From Bacteroidetes bacterium UBA1947 (GTDB taxonomy: Bacteria; Bacteroidota; Bacteroidia; Chitinophagales; Chitinophagaceae): a stretch of DNA of 24,168 nucleotides. A program made the translations under genes and the position numbers. How positions within the stretch are numbered: position 1 is the stretch's first letter; every line of letters starts with the position of its first letter. The DNA is taken from positions 1 through 24,168 of the forward strand of contig DDET01000017.1 of NCBI GenBank assembly GCA_002336915.1, read 5' to 3'. The notes under the pieces are model-generated. The model was not told where the DNA came from. It saw only the letters and a list, made by a program, of their open reading frames with translations, and made no database searches. Of the stretch, positions 18,703 through 24,168 are shown one piece after another.

Positions 18703-18725
18703 AACTTAAAGTTTAATAGTAATCT

Positions 18726-18745
18726 AAGCCCGTGACGGGCTTTTG
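18726..18745 (+). terminator. Intrinsic terminator ending the tra/accessory operon
   Basis: AAGCCCG (18726-18732), loop TGA, CGGGCTT (18736-18742), followed by TT. This is a perfect 7 bp stem with a short T-run, placed between the small winged-helix gene and the recombinase module. It separates the transfer transcript from the recombination genes. Confidence 0.8.
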
Positions 18746-18755
18746 TTATCTAAAA

Positions 18756-18761
18756 GGGAGG
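18756..18761 (+). promoter_or_regulatory. Shine-Dalgarno sequence deciding the start of the small ORF
   Basis: GGGAGG lies 6 nt before the ATG at 18768. It favours that start over an in-frame ATG at 18732, which lies inside the terminator stem. Confidence 0.5.
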
Positions 18762-18767
18762 TGTGAG

Positions 18768-18962
18768 ATGGAAGATGACGTGTTGATAAGAATCACTCCT
18801 GACAAGGCGATAGAACTATTGCAGAAAGACGGTATTTACGTCACTATGGAAGAAGCTCAGATTATACTCGACTTCTTGTACAGCATGGCAAATATCGTCG
18901 TTGAGCAGTTTGTCAGCAGTAGGCAATCTGATGCCATAACCGTAACAAATGACAATAAATAG
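18768..18962 (+). CDS. Small conserved-looking protein upstream of serine recombinase
   Basis: A 64-residue acidic protein, MEDDVLIRITPDKAIELLQK followed by DGIYVTMEEAQIILDFLYSMANIVVEQF. It is probably two or three helices with no signal peptide. The start at 18768 is chosen because of the GGGAGG at 18756-18761; the longer frame from 18732 begins within the terminator hairpin. It ends 5 bp before recombinase 1, so the two are likely co-translated. Its role is unknown; it could be a recombination directionality factor or another accessory partner of the recombinase. There is no equivalent gene in front of recombinase 2. Confidence 0.7.
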   Translation: MEDDVLIRITPDKAIELLQKDGIYVTMEEAQIILDFLYSMANIVVEQFVSSRQSDAITVTNDNK

Positions 18963-18967
18963 CAGCT

Positions 18968-20527
18968 ATGAAAATTGCAGACCTTTATATCAGGGTAAGT
19001 ACAGATGAACAGGCAGACAAAGGTTATTCTCAACGTGACCAGGAAGAAAGGCTGCGAAGGTATTGTAATATCAATAACATCCAAATACGCAAGGTTATTT
19101 TTGAAGATCATTCAGCAAAGACTTTCAAGCGGCCAGCATGGCAAAACCTGTTGGTTGATTTACGGAAGCAAAGAGGTCATTCTGACCTTATTCTTTTTAC
19201 AAAATGGGATAGGTTTAGCCGTAATGCCGGGGACGCCTATCAAATGATAAGCTTGTTACGCCATCTTGGAGTAGAGCCGCAGGCCGTGGAGCAGCCATTA
19301 GATTTGTCTATTCCTGAGAACAAAATGATGCTGGCATTTTATCTCGCAGCACCGGAGGTAGAGAATGACCGCAGGGCGTTAAATGTATTTAATGGTATGC
19401 GGCGTGCTAAGAAGGAAGGTCGCTGGATGGGCACAGCTCCGATTGGCTATCTGAACAGAACTACAGAAGATGGCAAGAAATATATTGCGCCGAAAGATCA
19501 GGATGCTAAAATCATGAAATGGGTTTTTGAGGAAATCTTTCGCAATAAGCTGAATACTGAACAAGTCTGGAAACAAGCCCGTGAAAAAGGTTTAAAATGT
19601 AGCAAAAACAACTTTTGGGTTGCGATAAGAAACCCTATTTATTGTGGGTTGATTTTCGTCCCGCAGCATAAAGATGAGCAAAGCCAGCTTGTACCGGGAC
19701 AACATGAGCCGATCATAACGGCTTCACTATTTTTTGACGTGCAGGATGTTTTGGACGGCAGAAAGAGGAAGGCGGTAAGTAAAAAGGTAGTTTCACAGGA
19801 TGATATTCCTTTAAGGGGTTATCTGATTTGTCCAAACTGCGGAAGGTTTTTAACAGGCAGCGGTTCAAAAGGCAGGAAAAAATATTATCATTACTACCAT
19901 TGCAATTCTGAATGTGGTGTACGTTACAAAGCAGATGACGCAAACAATTTGATGATAGACGCAATCGGAGATGAAGTGCGTAATGTTCCGCAACTAAAAC
20001 TGTTCAGGGAAATTATTACAGCCACTTATATGGACGTAAGTCGTGTTGAAAAAACAGATCAGAAGCGCATGATGTCACAACTTGACCAGATAAAGCATCG
20101 CCTCTCAAAAGCTCGTGAACTTTTACTTCGTGAGGAAATTGAAGGGGAAGACTATCGTACTATTAAGACAGAGGCCAGCGAACGAATAGCTGATATTGAA
20201 GCAAAGCTGAAAGCCTCTAATTACTTTTCAGACAGTATGGAATTGCTTTGGGATCTTCCGATTTCCAAAGTCTCACATTTAGATGTTCTGTTCCAAAACG
20301 GAACTGTCATACAGAAAAGGAAAATTGTAAGTACAATGTTCCCTGATAACCTGATATACGACGGTGTAAAGCTCCATCGCATCAGGGTGAGCGCAGCAAT
20401 CAGTTTGTTGACCACCCGCAGGAAATATCCACAGGAAGTTGTTGGAAAGAGCGACCAAATTTATCAGGCTGAAAGTGTTCATCTGAACCGTAAACATGCC
20501 GTTGCTGAATTACGGAATAGAATATAG
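18968..20527 (+). CDS. Large serine recombinase 1
   Basis: A 519-residue site-specific recombinase of the large serine integrase class. The resolvase/invertase catalytic domain (about 1-150) has YIRVSTDEQ with nucleophile Ser11 and the arginine-rich DRFSRN at residues 81-86. A recombinase DNA-binding domain (about 155-270) includes GTAPIGY and IRNPIYCGLI. The zinc ribbon uses Cys288, Cys291, Cys312 and Cys316. A coiled coil (about 365-415) is followed by the C-terminal domain. It is closely related to recombinase 2 at 22263, with long identical runs in the catalytic domain, but the two diverge after about residue 480. Its stop lies 5 bp from the stop of the convergent fic gene. It could integrate the element or a sub-element. 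Confidence 0.93.
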   Translation: MKIADLYIRVSTDEQADKGYSQRDQEERLRRYCNINNIQIRKVIFEDHSAKTFKRPAWQNLLVDLRKQRGHSDLILFTKWDRFSRNAGDAYQMISLLRHLGVEPQAVEQPLDLSIPENKMMLAFYLAAPEVENDRRALNVFNGMRRAKKEGRWMGTAPIGYLNRTTEDGKKYIAPKDQDAKIMKWVFEEIFRNKLNTEQVWKQAREKGLKCSKNNFWVAIRNPIYCGLIFVPQHKDEQSQLVPGQHEPIITASLFFDVQDVLDGRKRKAVSKKVVSQDDIPLRGYLICPNCGRFLTGSGSKGRKKYYHYYHCNSECGVRYKADDANNLMIDAIGDEVRNVPQLKLFREIITATYMDVSRVEKTDQKRMMSQLDQIKHRLSKARELLLREEIEGEDYRTIKTEASERIADIEAKLKASNYFSDSMELLWDLPISKVSHLDVLFQNGTVIQKRKIVSTMFPDNLIYDGVKLHRIRVSAAISLLTTRRKYPQEVVGKSDQIYQAESVHLNRKHAVAELRNRI

Positions 20528-20532
20528 TGTTA

Positions 20533-22095
20533 TTATTTCGCGTCAGGCAACTTTGCCACTATCTTCCCATGTAATCGCTCATTAACCAAATAACCGAGAA
20601 AAGAAGCAAACAAAGTAATGTCCTGTCCTACGCTTGCCTGCTCCAAAGCCTGCATATACTCATCCCTTCTTTCAACTGGTATTATTGTCCACGGGTAACC
20701 TCCCGAAGCCAGCATAGCATTCATCAGAAAACGTCCTATCCTTCCATTGCCGTCCATGTATGGATGGATAAAAACGAAGATAAAATGCCCTAATACTGCT
20801 CTCACCGATGGTTCAGATTCTTCCTCCAGTAACTCAAAAAGTACAGGCATAGCATCCCTCATAGCATCCACATTCAAAGGGACATGCTTGGAATTGCCAA
20901 TGTACACTTGGTGGTTTCGATACCCTGCAAGATCTACGGCTTTTAAAAGTCCTGCGGCTACACTTGGGTCAAACAGTTGCCTGTACCATTTTGAATGATC
21001 CTTGTCAACCTGCTTTCCTGCATTTGCACCCTTCAGTATAGCTGTGATGGTATCTTTCACCTGCAGGAAGGCTTGGTAGTAGCCTCTGGCTGCCATCGCA
21101 TCCCTTTGTTTCCGGTCTTCTTCGTTCTCCTTGCTGTTCCACTGGCCGCTGCTTACCCTTTCGATCAGTTCCGGGGTTACACGATATCGCTCTATGGAAA
21201 GCGAATTGTATGCGTCCGTAATGTAGATGTCGTCAACATCCTTTAAGTAGGCTTGCAGATCATCGGGTATGCCTGGAGCTTTGGGAAAGCTGGCAATAAC
21301 AATCTCACGCATCTGCTCCCACATGAGCCTGATCCGGTTGGCATAGGGTGAGCGTTCACGGAAGGACAAGCTAAGGCTTAGTTTGGTTTCAAAAGGATCT
21401 TCTTCCCGTATATCGTAATCGGCTTGTTTAAGGGTGTCAACAATCTGATCGGCGATCTTGTCCCTGTTTATATTTCTAAAAGCACCCGCTAACCTGCCTG
21501 CAAAAATTGTATGCCCATTCTCCAGTAGAATGGGTAATACTTCCGAAGCATCCCTTATCAATGCAAGAGCTGTGCGGGCATCAATCGCATTTCTTGTATA
21601 AATACTTGGAGAGCTATAAACCAATGCAGCCTGCAGATTGTACATCCGAATGCCGTTTATAATAATGGTTTGATCCCCAGGAGGAATATTTGCTTTTAAA
21701 TTGAATAAAGAGGTGTTATGCGGTAAGGGTGTAGGGTTATTATTGCCGTGTGGCGAACGTAACATTAGCTGTTGCGGTACAGCACTGTTTCCTGCATGGA
21801 TAAGTAGGGACTGGTCTGCCGACAAGCACCATTCTTCCCCAAATTTGTAATTCAGGAATTTGACTATGAAGTTCCAATAAGAACTGTACCAGGAAGTTGT
21901 TTCTCCTGCTTTTTCCATAGGGTCAGTAGGTATATACCATCCCTTTGTAACTTCCCGCATAAAGCCGTTTTTAAGTAGTATCTCTCTGTATTTCCGATTG
22001 GGTATTTCATCGGTGTGAATACCGACAATCCCATTATCCTGCAATTCTTTCAGAAACTTCAATGATTCGACTAAACGTTCGCGTGGTGTTGCCAT
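20533..22095 (-). CDS. Fic family protein with N-terminal AbiEi-like region
   Basis: A 520-residue protein on the minus strand. The Fic core motif HPYMDGNGRIGR (residues 444-455, His444) is complete, so AMP transfer or a related activity is likely. A class II-like inhibitory sequence, S-L-S-I-E-R, lies at residues 298-303: Glu302 is kept, but the usual following Gly/Asn is Arg303. The first 60 residues read as a winged helix ending in REVTKGWYIPTDP. Residues 60-210 (SLFNLKANIP, NLQAALVYSSP, AGRLAGAFRNI) resemble the AbiEi/DUF6088 type of antitoxin-regulator. That resemblance is by eye. It lies between two serine recombinases and is convergent with the first. The role may be a stabilising toxin-like or regulatory cargo of the element. 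Confidence 0.9.
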   Translation of the reverse strand: MATPRERLVESLKFLKELQDNGIVGIHTDEIPNRKYREILLKNGFMREVTKGWYIPTDPMEKAGETTSWYSSYWNFIVKFLNYKFGEEWCLSADQSLLIHAGNSAVPQQLMLRSPHGNNNPTPLPHNTSLFNLKANIPPGDQTIIINGIRMYNLQAALVYSSPSIYTRNAIDARTALALIRDASEVLPILLENGHTIFAGRLAGAFRNINRDKIADQIVDTLKQADYDIREEDPFETKLSLSLSFRERSPYANRIRLMWEQMREIVIASFPKAPGIPDDLQAYLKDVDDIYITDAYNSLSIERYRVTPELIERVSSGQWNSKENEEDRKQRDAMAARGYYQAFLQVKDTITAILKGANAGKQVDKDHSKWYRQLFDPSVAAGLLKAVDLAGYRNHQVYIGNSKHVPLNVDAMRDAMPVLFELLEEESEPSVRAVLGHFIFVFIHPYMDGNGRIGRFLMNAMLASGGYPWTIIPVERRDEYMQALEQASVGQDITLFASFLGYLVNERLHGKIVAKLPDAK

Positions 22096-22125
22096 ATTTC
22101 GTTTTTATTGAAAAGGGTATGCCCC

Positions 22126-22201
22126 CTATTAAACCGTGTCGCTTTCTATTAAACAAAGATGTGGCAAATTTAGTAAATCTTGACGTGATAATTCTATTAA
22201 A
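22126..22201 (-). repeat. Repeated TTTAATAG motifs upstream of fic
   Basis: CTATTAAAC on + (GTTTAATAG on -) occurs at 22126-22134 and 22146-22154, exactly 20 bp apart. A third copy, CTATTAAA, is at 22194-22201. They lie 31-106 bp upstream of the fic start. Two-turn spacing on the same helix face suggests an operator. The same 9-mer GTTTAATAG is present at 18711-18719, just before the first recombinase module. Confidence 0.5.
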
Positions 22202-22203
22202 TG

Positions 22204-22235
22204 TTGTTCAATTTGATTTTTTCTTTGTACCTTTA
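22204..22235 (+). promoter_or_regulatory. Candidate Bacteroidetes promoter for recombinase 2
   Basis: TTG at 22204-22206 and TACCTTTA at 22228-22235 resemble the Bacteroidetes -33/-7 pair (TTG ... TAnnTTTG), with one mismatch in the -7 element. A direct repeat TTGTACC (22225-22231 and 22238-22244, 13 bp apart) overlaps the -7 element and could be a repressor site. The coding start follows at 22263. Confidence 0.35.
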
Positions 22236-22262
22236 CATTGTACCACACTTAATTTATATAGT

Positions 22263-23888
22263 ATGAAAATAGCAGACCTTTATGTACGAGTAAGTACGGA
22301 CGAACAGGCCGATAAGGGCTATTCGCAACGTGACCAGGAGGAACGTTTGCGGAAATACTGCGAAATAAACAATATCCGGGTCAGGAAAGTGATACTGGAA
22401 GACCACTCTGCAAAGACGTTCAAACGACCAGCTTGGACTGGATTATTAGGCGACCTGCGTAAGCACAAGGGACATACTGACCTTATTCTGTTTACAAAAT
22501 GGGATAGGTTCAGCCGTAACGCAGGGGATGCTTACCAGATGATCAGCACCCTTCGGCGTTTGGGTATCGAGCCGCAGGCAGTTGAACAACCGCTTGACCT
22601 ATCTATTCCAGAAAATAAAATGATGCTGGCGTTCTACCTCGCAGCACCTGAAGTAGAGAATGACCGTAGGGCATTAAATGTGTTTCATGGTATGCGCCGT
22701 GCTAAAAAAGAAGGGCGCTGGATGGGAACCGCTCCTATTGGATATGCGAATAAGGTTACTGAGAATGGCAAGAAATATATTGCTCCGAAGGATATTCAGG
22801 GGGACATAATGAAATGGGCGTTTGAGGAACTTTCCCATAGTCAGCTTAACACGGAACAGGTATGGAAAACAGCGAAAGAAAAAGGCTTGAAATGCAGTAA
22901 GAATAACTTTTGGGTTGCCATAAGAAATCCGATCTACTGCGGATTAATATTTATACCAAAGTACAAGGAAGAAGAAAGCATGTTGGTAAAAGGACAGCAT
23001 GAGCCGTTAATTTCTGAAACTCTGTATTATGACGTTCAGGATGTATTGGATGGACGCAAGCGGATTTTAGGAACAAAGGTTACGGCAGACGATAATATTC
23101 CGTTGAGAGGCTTTCTAATCTGTCCAAAATGCGGAAGGATGCTTACTGGCAGCGCATCAAAGGGAAGAACGCAATACTACCATTATTATCATTGCAGTTC
23201 TGCTTGTGGAGTTCGTTACAAGGCAAAAGAGGCAAATGACAAAATGGTTGAGGAAATCAGGAAATATGTATGGCCTCTTTCAAGACTTGAAACATGCAAA
23301 GACGTAATCACATCAACGTACAAATCAAAAGAGCGTGGAGAGAGAGACGAACAGAAAGATTTGAAGCTGCAATTGCAGGAAGTGAATAGCCGTATTGTAA
23401 AGGCAAGAGAACTGCTTTTGTGCGGCGATATAGAAGGGGATGATTATCGGGCAATCAAATCTGAATGTGAGGAGAAGATCAATCGTCTGGAAGCGAAATT
23501 GAAAGCTGCTGTAAGTTTTCAAACAACGGTAGAACCATTGTGGGATAAGGCTTTTAGCAATATCGCTCAGCTTGATACTTTGTACAAAGAAGGTACGGTA
23601 GAACTTAAAAGAAAGATAGTTGGTTCGATGTTCCCTGAAAATATCGTATTCGACGGTTGCCAACATCGAACCAAAAGATTGAACGAAATCATCAACATTA
23701 TATCCTTGATAGATAGGGAATTAAAGCCAAAAAAAAATGGGACAAGTCGTTTGAATTTTGACTTGTCCCATATGGTGATCCCATTGGGACTCGAACCCAA
23801 GAGCATCCCGCGAAAAGCAGGATGCTCTACCAGCAGAGCTACGAGATCAATGACTCAATATATTTTTTTCGCGACTTCTTCTTCTTGA
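22263..23888 (+). CDS. Large serine recombinase 2, reading into tRNA region
   Basis: The predicted protein is 541 residues long. The start at 22263 is chosen because MKIADLYVRVST matches recombinase 1; the frame is open to 22062, but that part overlaps the fic 5' end. Ser11, DRFSRN, the recombinase domain, the zinc ribbon (CPKCG ... HCSSACGVRY) and a coiled coil are all present, as in recombinase 1. The odd part is the end. From about residue 492 the frame runs through an inverted repeat and then antisense through a tRNA-Lys-like gene, giving a tail with no likeness to recombinase 1. The native C-terminus probably ends near ISLIDRELKPK. The gene therefore seems to cross from element into host sequence, as expected when an attachment site lies at the 3' end of an integrase gene. 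Confidence 0.88.
   Translation: MKIADLYVRVSTDEQADKGYSQRDQEERLRKYCEINNIRVRKVILEDHSAKTFKRPAWTGLLGDLRKHKGHTDLILFTKWDRFSRNAGDAYQMISTLRRLGIEPQAVEQPLDLSIPENKMMLAFYLAAPEVENDRRALNVFHGMRRAKKEGRWMGTAPIGYANKVTENGKKYIAPKDIQGDIMKWAFEELSHSQLNTEQVWKTAKEKGLKCSKNNFWVAIRNPIYCGLIFIPKYKEEESMLVKGQHEPLISETLYYDVQDVLDGRKRILGTKVTADDNIPLRGFLICPKCGRMLTGSASKGRTQYYHYYHCSSACGVRYKAKEANDKMVEEIRKYVWPLSRLETCKDVITSTYKSKERGERDEQKDLKLQLQEVNSRIVKARELLLCGDIEGDDYRAIKSECEEKINRLEAKLKAAVSFQTTVEPLWDKAFSNIAQLDTLYKEGTVELKRKIVGSMFPENIVFDGCQHRTKRLNEIINIISLIDRELKPKKNGTSRLNFDLSHMVIPLGLEPKSIPRKAGCSTSRATRSMTQYIFFATSSS
23729..23770 (-). terminator. Intrinsic terminator downstream of the tRNA-Lys-like gene
   Basis: A perfect 11 bp inverted repeat, TGGGACAAGTC (23738-23748) and GACTTGTCCCA (23760-23770), with an 11 nt loop. 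On the minus strand it is followed by nine T residues (A-run 23729-23737 on +). It starts 2 bp past the encoded CCA of the tRNA on the minus strand, so it most likely terminates that tRNA transcript. Recombinase 2 is read through it on the opposite strand. Confidence 0.8.
23773..23848 (-). tRNA. tRNA-Lys(UUU)-like gene with abnormal anticodon loop
   Basis: A full cloverleaf can be drawn on the minus strand. The acceptor is GATCTCG/TGGGATC, the D stem GCTC/GAGC, the anticodon stem TCCTG/CGGGA, the variable loop TGCTC and the T arm TTGGG-TTCGAGT-CCCAA, with A73 and an encoded CCA (23773-23775). The seven-base anticodon loop is CTTTTCG, which places TTT at 34-36 (23813-23815) but C at 37 and G at 38. 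Genuine lysine tRNAs carry A37. It may be a functional lysine tRNA, a pseudo-tRNA or an altered attachment-site copy. Its 5' end overlaps the stop of the GIY-YIG gene by 10 bp. Confidence 0.65.
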
Positions 23889-24078
23889 TCTCCAATTCTC
23901 GTCTCTTAGCCTCTTGTAGCGTGTCATATTCTTCCGTGTACTTCACTTCCCATGGCTCACCCGTTGACGTGAATTTTGAGTGCCCTATGTTGTGCTCGTA
24001 CAATCTACGTTGCAGGTCGGTACAAGCACCGACGTAGTACTTGTCCACCTTGGCTAATATATGACATACACGAGGCAT
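23839..24078 (-). CDS. Small GIY-YIG nuclease-domain protein
   Basis: A 79-residue single-domain protein of the GIY-YIG/UPF0213-like type. The core is CHIL...KYYVGACTDLQRRLYEHN, then KFTSTGEPWEV, then EAKRRELEIKK. The catalytic arginine region (Arg24/25) and an acidic residue (about Glu61) are present. The tyrosine of the 'GIY' half, normally in a VYIL context, is replaced by His6. The start at 24078 is chosen because the longer frame to 24144 runs through a terminator and a tRNA. The stop TAG lies within the first ten bases of the neighbouring tRNA gene. Such small proteins are common in Bacteroidetes, often next to tRNA genes. Nuclease activity is not certain because of the Tyr-to-His change. 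Confidence 0.8.
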   Translation of the reverse strand: MPRVCHILAKVDKYYVGACTDLQRRLYEHNIGHSKFTSTGEPWEVKYTEEYDTLQEAKRRELEIKKKKSRKKYIESLIS

Positions 24079-24089
24079 TCCATAAAAAC

Positions 24090-24118
24090 AAAAAAGCCCC
24101 GCTTTCGCGAGGCTTTTT
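24090..24118 (-). terminator. Intrinsic terminator after tRNA-Lys
   Basis: AAAAAGCC-C-CGC (24091-24102), loop TTTC, GCG-A-GGCTTTTT (24107-24118). The stem has 11 pairs and one C/A mismatch, and a T-run follows on the minus strand. It begins 2 bp downstream of the tRNA-Lys 3' end. It leaves only about 12 bp before the GIY-YIG start. Confidence 0.75.
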
Positions 24119-24119
24119 G

Positions 24120-24168
24120 TGATTCCGTTGGGACTCGAACCCAAGACCCATACATTAAAAGTGTATTG
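24120..24168 (-). tRNA. tRNA-Lys(UUU), partial (5' part beyond window)
   Basis: On the minus strand the window holds positions 25-73. The anticodon stem is ATACA/TGTAT with loop CTTTTAA, giving anticodon TTT (24157-24159) and normal A37. The variable loop is GGGTC, the T arm TTGGG-TTCGAGT-CCCAA, the acceptor strand CGGAATC and the discriminator A. No CCA is encoded (CAC AAA follows). The T arm is identical to that of the tRNA-like gene at 23773. Confidence 0.88.

Noticed and set aside
20390..20540. Attachment-site repeat shared with the end of recombinase 2 (23690-23770)
   Set aside because: Compared by eye, no common stretch of convincing length was found, so a tandem-integration repeat cannot be claimed.
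22062..22262. Longer N-terminus of recombinase 2 from the ATG at 22062
   Set aside because: It overlaps the fic 5' end, has no match to recombinase 1, and MKIADLY at 22263 is the shared start.
23325..23806. Minus-strand frames within recombinase 2 and the tRNA
   Set aside because: No recognisable domains, and they are antisense to a well-supported recombinase.
23811..23817. Reading the odd tRNA as tRNA-Glu(UUC)
   Set aside because: Shifting the anticodon by one base breaks the canonical stem and leaves a five-base loop; position counting gives UUU.
23784..24144. Direct repeat TTGGGACTCGAACCCAA as an attachment-site pair
   Set aside because: It is the T arm of both tRNA genes and is explained by that, although recombination at it cannot be excluded.
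1..24168. CRISPR array, insertion sequence or rRNA
   Set aside because: No regularly spaced repeats, DDE transposase frame or rRNA-like sequence seen in the window.

Overview
The window comes from a Bacteroidetes genome, most likely of the Sphingobacteriia/Chitinophagia side. The evidence is the Bacteroidetes-type conjugation genes (TraF, TraG, TraI, TraJ, TraK, TraL-like, TraM and TraN, in the order of CTnDOT-like elements), mostly weak Shine-Dalgarno sequences and the codon style. It reads as the right-hand part of an integrative and conjugative element (ICE), ending at a host tRNA-Lys region. No database search was run; family names come from recognised motifs and gene order.

Left part (1-4643): the 3' portion of a very large gene with a complete SNF2-type helicase core. 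It belongs to the methylase/helicase family related to the phage P1 antirestriction protein DarB. Its N-terminus lies outside the window.

Central part (4664-15258): a compact + strand transfer operon with overlapping or closely spaced genes. It encodes TraF (DUF4133), an unknown soluble protein, the VirB4-like ATPase TraG, a small unknown protein, three tandem paralogous exported TraI/TerB-like proteins, TraJ (VirB6-like), TraK (VirB8-like), a TraL-like bitopic protein, TraM (VirB10-like) and TraN (VirB9-like). Together these would form the envelope-spanning mating channel. TraE, TraH, TraO, TraP, TraQ, a relaxase and a coupling protein are not in the window.

Accessory tail (15333-18702): two proteins sharing a C-terminal module flank a predicted lipoprotein. 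A small winged-helix-like protein follows, then a strong intrinsic terminator at 18726-18745.

Recombination module (18768-23888): a small protein and large serine recombinase 1 on +, a Fic-family protein on -, and large serine recombinase 2 on +. The recombinases are close paralogues. The Fic protein carries an N-terminal region resembling AbiEi-type antitoxins and a class II-like inhibitory motif. Short repeats (CTATTAAA/TTTAATAG and TTGTACC) crowd the divergent fic/recombinase 2 promoter region.

Right edge (about 23730-24168): the recombinase 2 reading frame runs antisense through a terminator and a tRNA-Lys-like gene, both on the minus strand, which suggests that the element-host junction lies near or inside the end of this gene. 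A small GIY-YIG nuclease gene sits between this odd tRNA and a normal, partial tRNA-Lys(UUU) gene.
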